From: Rhodococcus sp. 1163
GTDB taxonomy: Bacteria; Actinomycetota; Actinomycetes; Mycobacteriales; Mycobacteriaceae
Assembly: GCF_002091985.1 (NCBI RefSeq)
Contig: NZ_MKKX01000003.1
Span: 62,001 to 126,000 of the forward strand
DNA: 64,000 nucleotides
Direction of reading: 5' to 3'
Part shown: one piece after another, positions 27,967 to 37,192 of the stretch
Position numbering within the stretch: the stretch's first letter is position 1
How the letters are laid out: every line of letters starts with the position of its first letter
Position numbers and translations under genes: made by a program
The notes under the pieces: model-generated
The model's database searches: none
The model's input: the letters and a program-made list of their open reading frames with translations, nothing else
Told to the model about the DNA's origin: nothing

Positions 27967-29415
27967 ATGTCACGATTCATCGACCGCGTGGTGCTGCACG
28001 TCAGCGCCGGTAAAGGCGGCAACGGCTGCTCTTCGGTTCACCGCGAGAAGTTCAAGCCGCTCGGCGGTCCAGACGGCGGGAACGGTGGCCAGGGAGGCGG
28101 CGTGATCTTCGTCGTCGACAGCAATGTCCACACGCTGTTGGACTTTCACTTCAACTCGCATGCCAAAGCGAGCAATGGAACTCAAGGCATGGGCGGCAAC
28201 CGCGAAGGTTCGAACGGTGAGGATCTGATCCTCAAGGTTCCCGACGGAACTGTGGTGCTCGACAAGGACGGTCGCATCCTGGCCGACCTGATCGGCGAGG
28301 GCACTCGATACGCTGCTGCGCCCGGTGGCCGCGGTGGGTTGGGCAACGCTGCGCTCGCCTCGAAGGCGCGTCGTGCGCCTGGATTCGCGCTGCTCGGCGA
28401 AGAAGGTATCGAGCGCGATGTGGTGCTCGAGCTCAAGTCGGTCGCCGACATCGGTCTCGTCGGCTTCCCGTCGGCGGGCAAGTCCTCGCTGGTGTCGGTG
28501 CTCTCTGCCGCGAAGCCGAAGATCGCCGACTACCCGTTCACCACGTTGGTTCCGAATCTCGGTGTCGTCTCGAGCGGTGACACCACATACACGGTGGCCG
28601 ACGTTCCCGGATTGATCCCCGGTGCGAGCGAAGGCAAGGGCCTAGGTCTCGAATTCCTTCGACATCTCGAGCGAACCGCCGTTCTGGCGCACGTAGTCGA
28701 CTGCGCAACCCTGGATCCGGGTCGAGATCCCGTCTCTGACGTCGATGCTCTCGAAGCGGAGTTGGCGGCTTACAAGCCGGCGATGCTGGGCGATGCGAGC
28801 CTGGGTGACCTGGCGGATCGACCGCGCATCGTCGTGCTCAACAAAGCTGATATCCCTGAGGCCGCCGAGCTCGCCGAGATGGTGACGCCGGAGTTCGAGG
28901 CGCGTGGATGGCCGGTGTACACCATCTCCACGGTCACCCGTGAAGGCCTCAAGCCCTTGATCTTCGCGCTGGGCAAGATGGTCGAGGACTACCGAGTGGC
29001 GCATCCTCCGGCCGAGAAGCGCCGACCGGTGCTACGTCCCGTCGCACGCAACGATGAGGGTTTCCAGGTCATCAAGGATCCCGATGTCGAGGGTGGGTTC
29101 ATCGTTCTGGGCACGCGCCCGGAGCGTTGGGTACGCCAGACACAGTTCAACAACGACGAAGCCGTCGGCTATCTTGCCGACCGTCTCGCACGCCTCGGCG
29201 TCGAGGATGCGCTGATCAAGAAGGGCGCCCAGCCGGGTGCGTCCGTGACCATCGGTGATGTCTCCTTCGATTGGGAGCCGCAGACACCGGCGGGTGTGGA
29301 GATCACCATGACCGGGCGCGGTACCGATGCGAGGCTCGATCAGGTGGAGCGAATCGGTGCGGACGAGCGCAAACACGCACGTCGAGCCCGCCGTGGACTC
29401 GACGTCGAAGAGTGA
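27967..29415 (+). CDS. obg: GTPase Obg/CgtA
   Basis: Essential GTPase involved in 50S ribosome assembly and stress signalling; 482 residues. The glycine-rich Obg fold (1-160) includes [14 protein letters not shown]. The G domain starts with GFPSAGKSS (166-174), then DVPGLIPGA and NKADIP. The C-terminal OCT domain (about 350-430) is followed by an arginine-rich tail ending RRARRGLD. It follows rplU-rpmA and precedes proB by 13 bases. Confidence 0.96.
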   Translation: MSRFIDRVVLHVSAGKGGNGCSSVHREKFKPLGGPDGGNGGQGGGVIFVVDSNVHTLLDFHFNSHAKASNGTQGMGGNREGSNGEDLILKVPDGTVVLDKDGRILADLIGEGTRYAAAPGGRGGLGNAALASKARRAPGFALLGEEGIERDVVLELKSVADIGLVGFPSAGKSSLVSVLSAAKPKIADYPFTTLVPNLGVVSSGDTTYTVADVPGLIPGASEGKGLGLEFLRHLERTAVLAHVVDCATLDPGRDPVSDVDALEAELAAYKPAMLGDASLGDLADRPRIVVLNKADIPEAAELAEMVTPEFEARGWPVYTISTVTREGLKPLIFALGKMVEDYRVAHPPAEKRRPVLRPVARNDEGFQVIKDPDVEGGFIVLGTRPERWVRQTQFNNDEAVGYLADRLARLGVEDALIKKGAQPGASVTIGDVSFDWEPQTPAGVEITMTGRGTDARLDQVERIGADERKHARRARRGLDVEE

Positions 29416-29428
29416 AGTGTAGGTTCCG

Positions 29429-30562
29429 GTGAATTCTGAATCCTCTTCGGTTGCAATGGATTCGACTGGGGCCAGGACTGCTGTGGCCAGTGCCAAACGG
29501 GTAGTCGTGAAAATCGGCTCCTCGGCACTGACCTCACTGGTCGGCGGACTCGACGTCGACAGGCTCGATCGATTGGCCGATGCTGTCGAAGCACGAATGC
29601 GTGCCGGATCCGATGTCGTGGTGGTGTCTTCCGGTGCCATCGGCGCCGGGCTCGCACCACTGGGTCTGACGACCCGTCCGCGCGATCTCGCGACCAAGCA
29701 GGCCGCAGCGAGCGTCGGCCAGCTTGCTCTTGCGCACGCTTGGGGTACCTCGTTCGCCAGATACGGACGAACCGTCGGCCAGGTGTTGCTCACCGCCGAG
29801 GACATTGCGCGTCGAACGAATCATCGCAACGCCCAGCGCACGCTCGATCGGTTGCGCGTGCTCGGCGCAGTGGCCGTGATCAACGAGAACGACACGGTCG
29901 CGACCACGGAAATTCGCTTCGGTGACAACGACCGTCTCGCCGCGCTCGTTGCTCACCTCGTCGGTGCCGACGCGCTGGTGCTGTTGTCCGACGTAGACGG
30001 TCTGTACGACGGCGACCCGCGTAAAGGTGACGCCACCCTGATCCGGGAGGTCGCGAGCCCGGAAGATCTCGATGGAGTCGTCGCCGGTTCCGGCGGTGCG
30101 CTCGGGACTGGTGGAATGGCGTCCAAGCTGTCCGCTGCTCGATTGGCGGCCGATGCAGGCGTTCCTGTCCTACTGGCGGCCGCCGCCGACGCAGCGGAAG
30201 CCTTGACGACGGCTGCCGTGGGCACAGCCTTCACTGCGCGTCCCACGCGCCTGTCCTCGCGCAAGTTCTGGGTACGTCATGCTGCAGACGCACGAGGCGA
30301 TCTATACCTCGACGCAGGTGCCGTGCACGCGGTCGCGACGAAGCGGCGGTCCTTGCTGTCCGCAGGAATCACCGCCGTCGAGGGTCGGTTCTACGGCGGC
30401 GACGTCGTGTCGCTGATCGGTCCGGACGGCGAACTCGTGGCCAGGGGAGTGGTGGCGTACGACGCGTCGGAGTTGACCGGAATGCTCGGTACGTCCAGTT
30501 GTGATCTCACTCCCGAGCTACAGCGTCCAGTGGTGCATGCGGACGATTTGGTTCCGGTCTGA
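29429..30562 (+). CDS. proB: Glutamate 5-kinase
   Basis: First enzyme of proline synthesis, phosphorylating glutamate; 377 residues. The amino-acid-kinase domain has [11 protein letters not shown], the VSSGAIGAG loop, NENDTVAT and the GTGGMASK motif. A C-terminal PUA domain follows (about residues 285-365). GTG 29429 gives a 9-residue longer N-terminus than the alternative ATG at 29456. In this genome its pathway partner proA lies 21.5 kb downstream, with osmolyte-related genes between them. Feedback inhibition by proline is known for the family. Confidence 0.95.
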   Translation: MNSESSSVAMDSTGARTAVASAKRVVVKIGSSALTSLVGGLDVDRLDRLADAVEARMRAGSDVVVVSSGAIGAGLAPLGLTTRPRDLATKQAAASVGQLALAHAWGTSFARYGRTVGQVLLTAEDIARRTNHRNAQRTLDRLRVLGAVAVINENDTVATTEIRFGDNDRLAALVAHLVGADALVLLSDVDGLYDGDPRKGDATLIREVASPEDLDGVVAGSGGALGTGGMASKLSAARLAADAGVPVLLAAAADAAEALTTAAVGTAFTARPTRLSSRKFWVRHAADARGDLYLDAGAVHAVATKRRSLLSAGITAVEGRFYGGDVVSLIGPDGELVARGVVAYDASELTGMLGTSSCDLTPELQRPVVHADDLVPV

Positions 30563-30591
30563 TCCATGTTCGGCGGCTGCGAAGCGTCCGA

Positions 30592-31476
30592 TCATTTGTG
30601 TGACGGCAGTGCGTCCACGAGTGCGGTGAGCGTCTCCGAGCATCCTGCATTGCTTGTCAGAGTGGCGAATTCGTCGCCCCGGGTGATTCCGCGATTGACA
30701 ATCACGATGGGAATCTCGGCCTTCGCCGCGCGTCGGACGAAGCGCAGTCCCGACATGACCGTCAAGGAAGAGCCGACAACCACAAGTGCATCGGCCTGGT
30801 CGACGAGATCGAAAGCTTCGGCAACTCTCGGCTTGGGCACGCTCTCCCCGAAGTACACGATGTCCGGTTTGAGAATACCTGCGCAGTACTCGCAGTCGAC
30901 CATTCGGAAGTGTGCGGTGCTGGTGATGATCGCATCGGCATCGGGGGCAATCTCGACGCCCTCGGCCGGCGCGACGCTGTCGAGGAACCCCGGGTTCTCG
31001 CGCTCGAGGCGTTGTCCCAGAGCGAAGCGGGAAACCAGTCGCTCGCAGTCCAGACACCGTACTCGCGCGTAAACGCCGTGGAGGTCGATGACTCGTCGGC
31101 TACCTGCTTTGGTGTGCAACATGTCGACGTTTTGGGTGATGATCCCGGAAACAATCCCTCGGCGCTCGAGCTGGGCCAGCGCACGGTGGCCGTCGTTCGG
31201 CATTGCCGCATCCATATGCCGCCAACCGACATGGTTCCGTGCCCAGTAGTGGCGCCTGAACTCGTGATCGCCGGTGAACTGCTGATAGGTCATCGGATTA
31301 CGAGGGGGTGAGTTCGGCCCCCGGTAGTCCGGGATACCTGAATCGGTGGACATGCCGGCTCCGGAGACGACCGCGATGGATCTTCCCGACAACAGTTCGA
31401 CAATCTGGTCGATTCGGGTTGCCGCTGCGGCAGCTGAACGAGCGGGGGCAGGCACGTCCCCAGGGTAGCGCGGCAT
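30592..31476 (-). CDS. NAD-dependent protein deacetylase, Sir2 family
   Basis: A 294-residue sirtuin. NAD-binding GAGMSTDSGIPDYRG is at residues 39-53, TQNVD at 114-118, and the catalytic His is 133. The zinc site is formed by Cys141/Cys144 and Cys195/Cys198, and GSSLTVMSG lies in the C-terminal half. It removes acyl groups from lysines using NAD; the natural targets are unknown. The gene converges on proB with 29 bases between stops. Confidence 0.92.
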   Translation of the reverse strand: MPRYPGDVPAPARSAAAAATRIDQIVELLSGRSIAVVSGAGMSTDSGIPDYRGPNSPPRNPMTYQQFTGDHEFRRHYWARNHVGWRHMDAAMPNDGHRALAQLERRGIVSGIITQNVDMLHTKAGSRRVIDLHGVYARVRCLDCERLVSRFALGQRLERENPGFLDSVAPAEGVEIAPDADAIITSTAHFRMVDCEYCAGILKPDIVYFGESVPKPRVAEAFDLVDQADALVVVGSSLTVMSGLRFVRRAAKAEIPIVIVNRGITRGDEFATLTSNAGCSETLTALVDALPSHK

Positions 31477-31580
31477 GTGGACGCGGGGGATCGATGCAGG
31501 CAGTGGGAGGCTCTCGCATCCAGGAAACGCGATGCCAAGCCCTGCTGGGTCCCCGGTGGATCGTACTGCAGAACCAGCTC

Positions 31581-31610
31581 CGCCCCGCTCGACCGAAGTC
31601 GAGCGGGGCG
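31581..31610. terminator. Terminator downstream of the ectoine operon
   Basis: A 13-bp perfect inverted repeat (31581-31593 and 31598-31610) with loop CGAA lies 36 bases past the ectC stop and 104 bases before the sir2 start on the same strand. Confidence 0.75.
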
Positions 31611-31646
31611 AAGATACTCGGAGTCCGTCTTATCTGGACACCTCGT

Positions 31647-32045
31647 TTACGTGGGGACCTCTACGAGGGGGTACACACCGTTCTCGTCGTGGGTTTCGTT
31701 CCCGACCACGGGAGGGTTGAACACGCACAACATGCGCATCTGCGTACGCGGCTCGACGGTGTGCCGCTCGTTGCCGTTCAGCAGGTACATCGATCCTGCA
31801 ACGAGTTCGTAGGTTTCACCGGTTTCACGATCGGTGAGGGTGCCTTCGCCTTCGATGAGCCACACAGCTTCGACGTGATTGGCGTAGTGGAAGTTGTTCA
31901 CCGTCCCGGCCTTGATGGTCGTTTCGTGGAACGAGAATCCGACCCTGTCTCCGGCGAGGATGATGCGCTTACTGCGCCACTGTCCATCCTCGCTCTCGAT
32001 GTCTCGGTCAGTTCCGGTGATTTCCTGGGTGGTACGTACGATCAT
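31647..32045 (-). CDS. ectC: L-ectoine synthase
   Basis: Cupin-fold enzyme that cyclises N-gamma-acetyl-L-2,4-diaminobutyrate to ectoine, the last synthesis step; 132 residues, the normal size. The N-terminus MIVRTTQEITGTDRDI, the FSFHETTI and NNFHYANHVEAVWL blocks and NGNERHTVEP are family signatures, and the metal-binding cupin residues are within these. It follows ectB by 45 bases and is probably in the same mRNA. No ectD hydroxylase gene is visible, so this window supports ectoine rather than 5-hydroxyectoine synthesis. Confidence 0.95.
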   Translation of the reverse strand: MIVRTTQEITGTDRDIESEDGQWRSKRIILAGDRVGFSFHETTIKAGTVNNFHYANHVEAVWLIEGEGTLTDRETGETYELVAGSMYLLNGNERHTVEPRTQMRMLCVFNPPVVGNETHDENGVYPLVEVPT

Positions 32046-32090
32046 GCGGTGTAGCTCCCTTCAGCAAACATTCGACACGTGAGAAGTGTT

Positions 32091-33365
32091 CTACGAGCAG
32101 ACTTTTGCTGTCGCAGCTTCGAGGATGTCGAGTCCGCGATCGAGCTCTTCGATCGTGGTGGTCAGCGGCGGAAGAAGTTTGACAACCTCGTCCTTCGGGC
32201 CGGCAGTTTCCACCAGTAGGTGCTCGTCGTAGGCAAGCTTGGCAACCTTGCCTGCCTGTTCTGCATCTTCGAACACGAGAGCCTGAACCATGCCGCGACC
32301 GCGAGTGGAAACGCCGTCGTACTTGGCGCACAGTGCGATGAAGCGATCACGAATGTGCTCGCCCTTCGCGAGGATCTCCTTCTCGAACTTGTCGTCTGAC
32401 CAGTAGTGGTCGATGGCGACCTTCGAGGTCACGAAGCCGGGATTGAATCCGCGGAAGGTGCCGTTGTGCTCGCCTGGGCCCCAGACGTCGAGTTCTGGCT
32501 TGAACAGTGTCAGTGCCATCGGCATGCCGTAGCCGCCGATCGACTTCGACAGAGTGACGATGTCCGGCGTGATGCCCGAGTCCTCGAAGGAGAAGAACTG
32601 GCCTGTGCGGCCGCAACCCATCTGTACGTCGTCGACGATCAGCAAGATGTCGCGTCGCGAGCACAGGTCGGACAGCGCGCGCAACCACTCCGGTCGCGCG
32701 ACGTTGATCCCGCCTTCACCCTGAATGGTTTCGACGATGACCGCTGCCGGGCGGTTGAATCCACTGCCCGAATCGTCGAGAACGCGCTCGAACCACTGAA
32801 AGTCCTCGGTTACTCCACCGAAGTAGTTGTCGTACGGCATCGGCGTGCTGTGCACGAGTGGGATTCCGGCTCCGGCGCGCTTCATCGAGTTTCCGGTGAC
32901 AGCGAGCGCACCGAGGGTCATGCCGTGAAAAGCGTTGGTGAAGTTGATGATCGACTCACGACCAGTGACCTTGCGTGCCAACTTCAGTGCAGCTTCGACG
33001 GCGTTCGTTCCGGTCGGGCCGGGAAACTGAACCTTGTAGTCGAGGCCACGCGGTTCGAGGATGTTCTTCTTGAACGACTCGAGGAACTCCCGCTTGGCCA
33101 CCGTGGACATATCGAGGCCGTGCGTGATGCCGTCGCTGGTGATGTAGTCGACCAACGCATCCTGCATGATCTGATTGTTGTGACCGTAGTTCAGAGCGCC
33201 TGCGCCGCCGAAGAAGTCGAGGTAGTCGCGCCCGTTCTCGTCGGTCAGCGTCGAATTCTTGGCAGTTTTGAATACTGCGGGCCACTGGCGGCTGTAGCTA
33301 CGAACGCCGGACTCGATGGTTTCGAATACGTCCGGCTTTTCGGTGGTCTCGGTCTTGTCTGTCAT
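32091..33365 (-). CDS. ectB: L-2,4-diaminobutyrate transaminase (internal start within the fused frame)
   Basis: Class III PLP aminotransferase, 424 residues if initiated at ATG 33365. The LDFFGGAGALNYGHNN start region, FPGPTGTNAVEAALKLARK, NAFHGMTLG, VIVETIQGEGGINVA and LLIVDDVQMGCGRTG blocks, and the PLP lysine in TLSKSIGGYGMP, identify EctB. AAAGGA ends about 10 bases upstream of the ATG. This entry describes the product if ribosomes initiate internally; the same codons also form the C-terminal part of the EctA-EctB frame. Confidence 0.75.
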   Translation of the reverse strand: MTDKTETTEKPDVFETIESGVRSYSRQWPAVFKTAKNSTLTDENGRDYLDFFGGAGALNYGHNNQIMQDALVDYITSDGITHGLDMSTVAKREFLESFKKNILEPRGLDYKVQFPGPTGTNAVEAALKLARKVTGRESIINFTNAFHGMTLGALAVTGNSMKRAGAGIPLVHSTPMPYDNYFGGVTEDFQWFERVLDDSGSGFNRPAAVIVETIQGEGGINVARPEWLRALSDLCSRRDILLIVDDVQMGCGRTGQFFSFEDSGITPDIVTLSKSIGGYGMPMALTLFKPELDVWGPGEHNGTFRGFNPGFVTSKVAIDHYWSDDKFEKEILAKGEHIRDRFIALCAKYDGVSTRGRGMVQALVFEDAEQAGKVAKLAYDEHLLVETAGPKDEVVKLLPPLTTTIEELDRGLDILEAATAKVCS

Positions 33366-33914
33366 GTACTGCGTGTTCCTTTCGCTGGCGCGCACGGCGG
33401 CCGGCCCTACTGTGTAGAGCTCCTCTGCTTCGTGGCTATCAGGAAAATCATCGGGCGCGAACAGGTCTGTTTTTCTAATGTCGGTCCCTCGTGTTCGAGC
33501 GAGGGCCGTGAACAGTGCGATCGACGCTTCGTTGTCCGGGCTGATCGTTGTTTCCAGGTGTGTGATGCCCTGTGGGGTAAGGCGATCGAGAAGTTCGTTC
33601 AGCATCCGGCCGGCAAGGCCCTTGCCCCGTTGATCAGCATCGACTGCGACCTGCCACACGAAGAATGTTGTGGGAGAATCCTGTCGGGTGTAGCCGGTGA
33701 CGAATCCCACTGCGCGAGAGTCGACGTCGGATACGACCGAGGTTGCTGCAAAGTCTCGGCACCACAACACGTACGAATAGCTCGAGTTGAGATCGAGCAC
33801 CTTTGAGTCTCTTGCGATTTCCCAGAGCCGGACTCCGTCGGAGATCTTTGGCTTACGAAACTTCACTGCGTCCGGCGCAGTGACTGTGGTTGCTCTCAGC
33901 TGTGCGGGTTTCAT
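32091..33914 (-). CDS. ectA/ectB: EctA-EctB in one continuous reading frame
   Basis: One uninterrupted 607-codon frame encodes both enzymes. Residues 1-171 are a GNAT acetyltransferase like EctA (VWQVAVDADQRGKGLAGRML acetyl-CoA loop, LETTISPDNEAS, ending EELYTVGP). About 12 linker residues follow, and residue 184 is the usual EctB start. EctB forms L-2,4-diaminobutyrate from aspartate semialdehyde; EctA N-acetylates it. In the families I know, EctA ends near the LY-x-x-GP motif with its own stop. Here that stop is missing. A ribosome-binding site (AAAGGA) before the EctB ATG means separate EctB could also be made. Start codon ATG 33914 (MKPAQL) is preferred; 33923 is an alternative. No Shine-Dalgarno precedes it. 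Confidence 0.85.
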   Translation of the reverse strand: MKPAQLRATTVTAPDAVKFRKPKISDGVRLWEIARDSKVLDLNSSYSYVLWCRDFAATSVVSDVDSRAVGFVTGYTRQDSPTTFFVWQVAVDADQRGKGLAGRMLNELLDRLTPQGITHLETTISPDNEASIALFTALARTRGTDIRKTDLFAPDDFPDSHEAEELYTVGPAAVRASERNTQYMTDKTETTEKPDVFETIESGVRSYSRQWPAVFKTAKNSTLTDENGRDYLDFFGGAGALNYGHNNQIMQDALVDYITSDGITHGLDMSTVAKREFLESFKKNILEPRGLDYKVQFPGPTGTNAVEAALKLARKVTGRESIINFTNAFHGMTLGALAVTGNSMKRAGAGIPLVHSTPMPYDNYFGGVTEDFQWFERVLDDSGSGFNRPAAVIVETIQGEGGINVARPEWLRALSDLCSRRDILLIVDDVQMGCGRTGQFFSFEDSGITPDIVTLSKSIGGYGMPMALTLFKPELDVWGPGEHNGTFRGFNPGFVTSKVAIDHYWSDDKFEKEILAKGEHIRDRFIALCAKYDGVSTRGRGMVQALVFEDAEQAGKVAKLAYDEHLLVETAGPKDEVVKLLPPLTTTIEELDRGLDILEAATAKVCS

Positions 33915-34009
33915 AGCAAACATAAACGTAACAAGGTGCCCTTGGCATTTCACGTGCCTGGCGAAATTGGTGTCGAAAACACCCATCCCTTCGCAGGTGG
34001 CAGCGCGAT

Positions 34010-34025
34010 TGTGATTCTGGTCACA
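34010..34025. promoter_or_regulatory. CRP/GlxR-type binding site upstream of ectA
   Basis: TGTGATTCTGGTCACA is an exact match to TGTGA-N6-TCACA, the binding consensus of CRP and actinobacterial GlxR. It lies 96 bases upstream of the ectA start. A second palindrome, TTGTT-GCCGT-AACAA, is at 34034-34048. The intergenic stretch 33915-34121 holds no gene. Confidence 0.6.
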
Positions 34026-34121
34026 AACTGGGCTTGTTGCCGTAACAACTGGTCGAGGAGGGTGCGATAACTCGGCTCACTCCGTCCGATGCCAAGTGTG
34101 GTCTTATCGATATCTGGGCGG

Positions 34122-36227
34122 CTACTTCGGAGTTGCCAGTGCAAACGGAAGGACAGCATCTGCGCCTGCGCCGCGGAGGGCCGAGCCGGCGCAGGTAAGA
34201 GTCCAGCCCGTATCGGTGACCAGGTCCACCAGGAGGATCGGTCCGGAGACCCCGTTCAGGTCTGGAACAAGCCAGGAATCGACGAGTCCGGCTACACGGA
34301 ATGCCGAATTCGCGGCTGTCACGCGCGGATGGTCCGGTCGGAGGGCGAGCGTTCCGAGATCGTCGAGCCGTCCGATGCGGGCCAACTCGCCGGCGATCGA
34401 GCGGACCAGCATCGGATGCGTCGACGATTCCAGCGCGATCACGGAGGTAGGTCTCTTCGCCCAGTCCCACGAGGCCAATACTGCGATGCAGGCCTGAACG
34501 AGGGCGTCGGGGGCTGGACCGTCGGGTGCGTTGAGGGCTGCTCGCAGGCGCCCACCCCAACCCAGGTCGGTGAGGCGGCCCAGGACCCGGCCGGGCTCAG
34601 GGCCGTCGGTGATTTTGCCGGAGCGGGAGACTCCGAGTTTCTTCATCCCGCTGGGCCACTGCTTTCGCGGAGGCAGGTCGAGTCCCGGGCGGTCGAGACG
34701 TTCACGCGCAGACTCGACGGCGGCTGCGTCCACCTGAGGTGAGTAAGCCTTTCCTGTGCAGTTGTCGCATCGGCCACAAGGGTTCGGTTCCGCGCCGAGG
34801 CCTGGATCGTCCAACTGTCTGCGCAGGAATTCCATCCGGCACCCATCGGTGCGCTGGTAGTCGATCATTGCTTGTTGCTCCGCGTCCCTGGCTTGCTCGA
34901 GGCGCTCGTAACGCGGTGCATCGTAGGCCCACGACTGACCGGTCGAGATCCATCCGCCTCGCACGCGCTGAACGGCACCATCGACGTCGAGGACCTTCAG
35001 GACCATTTCGAGTCGGCTCCGGTTGAGATCCACCAACGGCTCCAACGAGGGAGTCGACTGCGGCTTGACCGGGTCGAGTGCGTCGATGACCTGCCGAACG
35101 ACGTGTTCTCGTGGGAAGGCTACCGATGCGAAATAGCTCCAGATCTGCTTGTCCTCGTGGCCTGGCAGAAGGATGACTTCGGCGCGGTCGGTGGCGCGAC
35201 CCGCACGGCCGACCTGCTGGTAGTACGAGATGGGGGACGAGGGTGCGCCCATGTGGACGACGAACCCCAGATCCGGTTTGTCGAAGCCCATGCCCAGCGC
35301 GGACGTGGCTACGAGGGCCTTGACCTCGTTGTTCAGTAGATCCGATTCCAACGATTCGCGTTCGGTGGTGTCGGTCTGGCCGGTGTACGCGGACACGGCG
35401 AAACCCTGGTCCGACAACAGGCTCGCGAGGTCGCGTGCTGCCGACACCGTCAGGGCGTAGATGATTCCCGACCCGGGGAGTTCGGCCAGGTGAGCTGCGA
35501 GCCACGCGGCGCGCTCGGTGGAGTTCTCGATCTGGACCACCGACAGGTGGAGCGACTCGCGTTCGAGTCCGCCGCGGAGAACGAGGGTGTCGCCACCACC
35601 GACACCGAGTTGCGCGGCGACATCGGCGACCACACGGTCATTTGCGGTGGCCGTGGTGGCCAACACCGGAATCCCTTCGCGTAGTTCGGATATGAGCGTT
35701 CGAATCCGTCGGTAATCGGGACGGAAGTCATGTCCCCAGTCGGAAACACAGTGCGCTTCGTCTACGACGACGAGGCCCGCGTCCGCTGCCAGCGAGGGCA
35801 GCACCTGGTCTCGGAAGTCCGGGTTGTTGAGCCGCTCCGGGCTGACGAGCAGCACGTCGAGCCTGCCCGCAGCGACATCGGCATGGACGTCTTCCCACTC
35901 GGTCATGTTCCCGGAGTTGATGGTTGCGGCCCGCACACCGGCGCGCTCGGCGGAAGCTACCTGGTTTCGCATCAGTGCCAACAACGGTGACACGATGACG
36001 GTGGGTCCGAGTCCCTGAGCGCGAAGCAGTTTGGCGGCGATGAAATAGACCGCCGACTTTCCCCAACCGGTGCGTTGCACCACCAACGCGCGGCGGCGGT
36101 GAACAACGAGAGCCTCGATTGCCGTCCACTGATCTTCGCGAAGACTGGCAGTGAGCCCGGCCAGCTCTCGAAGGAGCCGCTCGGCATCTGCGCGCAGGTC
36201 TACCGTCGACGGTTCGGTGGTGGTCAT
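34122..36227 (-). CDS. RecQ-like DEAH helicase with C-terminal phosphoribosyltransferase-like domain
   Basis: A 701-residue superfamily 2 helicase. Walker A (RTGWGKS) is near residues 52-58, DEAH near 155-158, TTATAND is motif III, and the QQVGRAGRA motif VI is complete. A RecQ zinc-binding cysteine set follows (first Cys near 464, CGRCDNC near 486). The last 200 residues replace the usual HRDC domain and contain ILLVDLVTDTGWTLT (about 662-676), the PRPP-loop signature of type I phosphoribosyltransferases. I choose ATG 36227 over the 23-codon longer frame. The role is presumably DNA repair; the tail's activity is unknown. Confidence 0.88.
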   Translation of the reverse strand: MTTTEPSTVDLRADAERLLRELAGLTASLREDQWTAIEALVVHRRRALVVQRTGWGKSAVYFIAAKLLRAQGLGPTVIVSPLLALMRNQVASAERAGVRAATINSGNMTEWEDVHADVAAGRLDVLLVSPERLNNPDFRDQVLPSLAADAGLVVVDEAHCVSDWGHDFRPDYRRIRTLISELREGIPVLATTATANDRVVADVAAQLGVGGGDTLVLRGGLERESLHLSVVQIENSTERAAWLAAHLAELPGSGIIYALTVSAARDLASLLSDQGFAVSAYTGQTDTTERESLESDLLNNEVKALVATSALGMGFDKPDLGFVVHMGAPSSPISYYQQVGRAGRATDRAEVILLPGHEDKQIWSYFASVAFPREHVVRQVIDALDPVKPQSTPSLEPLVDLNRSRLEMVLKVLDVDGAVQRVRGGWISTGQSWAYDAPRYERLEQARDAEQQAMIDYQRTDGCRMEFLRRQLDDPGLGAEPNPCGRCDNCTGKAYSPQVDAAAVESARERLDRPGLDLPPRKQWPSGMKKLGVSRSGKITDGPEPGRVLGRLTDLGWGGRLRAALNAPDGPAPDALVQACIAVLASWDWAKRPTSVIALESSTHPMLVRSIAGELARIGRLDDLGTLALRPDHPRVTAANSAFRVAGLVDSWLVPDLNGVSGPILLVDLVTDTGWTLTCAGSALRGAGADAVLPFALATPK

Positions 36228-36308
36228 CGGTTCATCGTGCCGCACGTGTCCGACAGTTACACCGCCCGCAGGGCGATTACGCTTCACCGAACACACGAGG
36301 AGGTGCCC

Positions 36309-36797
36309 TTGTTCGAGGAAGACCTGCCGTTCGATCCAGATGTGGACGACGACGCGGCGCAGATGATCGCGCCTGCGAGGCCTCTACATCTTCGGCCGAG
36401 GGCCCTCGCTCTCGTCTTCGCCGGTGGTGTGATCGGCACCGCGATGCGCTATGGAATCGAGATCGCGATCCCGCAGGTGATCCAAGGTTGGCCCGTTGCC
36501 ACGTTTTCGATCAACCTTCTCGGTGCGTTCGTGCTCGGTGTTCTACTCGAGAACATGGCGCGACGCGGTGCTGATGCCGGTGTCAGGCAACAGATTCGCT
36601 TGCTGGCAGGGACCGGGTTCTGTGGTGCTTTCACCACGTACAGCACGTTTGCGCTGGAAGCGGTACTACTCACCAGAGACGGCCACCTGCCGATAGCGCT
36701 TGCGTATGGAGTGTCGACGGTATTCCTCGGTGCGCTCGCCGCGTGGGCGGGGATCGTCGTCGGCGCTTCGATGCATGTCGATCGGTCGGCGAGATGA
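36309..36797 (+). CDS. crcB: Fluoride efflux channel subunit CrcB (first of a pair)
   Basis: Small membrane protein of the CrcB/Fluc family, 162 residues, which exports fluoride as a dimer. It has four membrane segments after a roughly 35-residue acidic N-terminal extension; the motifs GTAMRYG, NLLGAFVLG and GFCGAFTTYSTF are visible. TTG 36309 is chosen because AGGAGG ends 5 bases upstream; the GTG at 36303 overlaps that site. It diverges from recQ and overlaps the second crcB by ATGA. The two subunits probably form a heterodimer, as is usual for paired genes. Confidence 0.88.
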   Translation: MFEEDLPFDPDVDDDAAQMIAPARPLHLRPRALALVFAGGVIGTAMRYGIEIAIPQVIQGWPVATFSINLLGAFVLGVLLENMARRGADAGVRQQIRLLAGTGFCGAFTTYSTFALEAVLLTRDGHLPIALAYGVSTVFLGALAAWAGIVVGASMHVDRSAR

Positions 36798-37165
36798 TCG
36801 TTCTCCTGATGGCGCTGGCAGGCGCGCTCGGAGCAGTCTGCCGATTCGTTGCCGATTCTCTCGTCAAATCCAAGGTGCGGGGAACACTGTTCCCGTGGGC
36901 GACAGTCGGCATCAACATTTCCGGATCCCTGCTCGTCGGATTTCTTGCCGGACTCGTCATGTTCGCGGAAGGGTCGACCGATCTGCAAACGGTCATCGGC
37001 ACCGGGTTCTGCGGCGGATACACCACCTTCAGTACGGCGAGCTTCGAAACGGTCCGACTCGTGCAGGTCGGTAGGCGTTCGCTCGCGCTGGCCACAGCGG
37101 TCGGAACCCTGGCCGGTTCGGTCGGAGCCTGTGCCGCAGGGTTCGTGCTGGCAGGCATCGTCTGA
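36794..37165 (+). CDS. crcB: Fluoride efflux channel subunit CrcB (second of a pair)
   Basis: A 123-residue CrcB protein with four membrane segments. GALGAVCRFVAD at the N-terminus, NISGSLLVGFLAG and GFCGGYTTFSTASFE are the family motifs, including the pore-lining Asn and the Phe-box region. The start codon lies in an ATGA overlap with the upstream crcB, so expression is coupled. It is likely the partner subunit of a dual-topology-derived heterodimeric channel. Confidence 0.9.
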   Translation: MIVLLMALAGALGAVCRFVADSLVKSKVRGTLFPWATVGINISGSLLVGFLAGLVMFAEGSTDLQTVIGTGFCGGYTTFSTASFETVRLVQVGRRSLALATAVGTLAGSVGACAAGFVLAGIV

Positions 37166-37192
37166 AAAGGACCGAGCGATCCTCGGCCAGGA

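Noticed and set aside
36228-36308. Fluoride riboswitch before crcB, suggested by GGGCGAT at 36275
   Set aside because: Only a short prefix resembles the crcB motif; the expected pseudoknot and the terminal GATGACTCCT-like segment are absent and the gap is only 81 bases.
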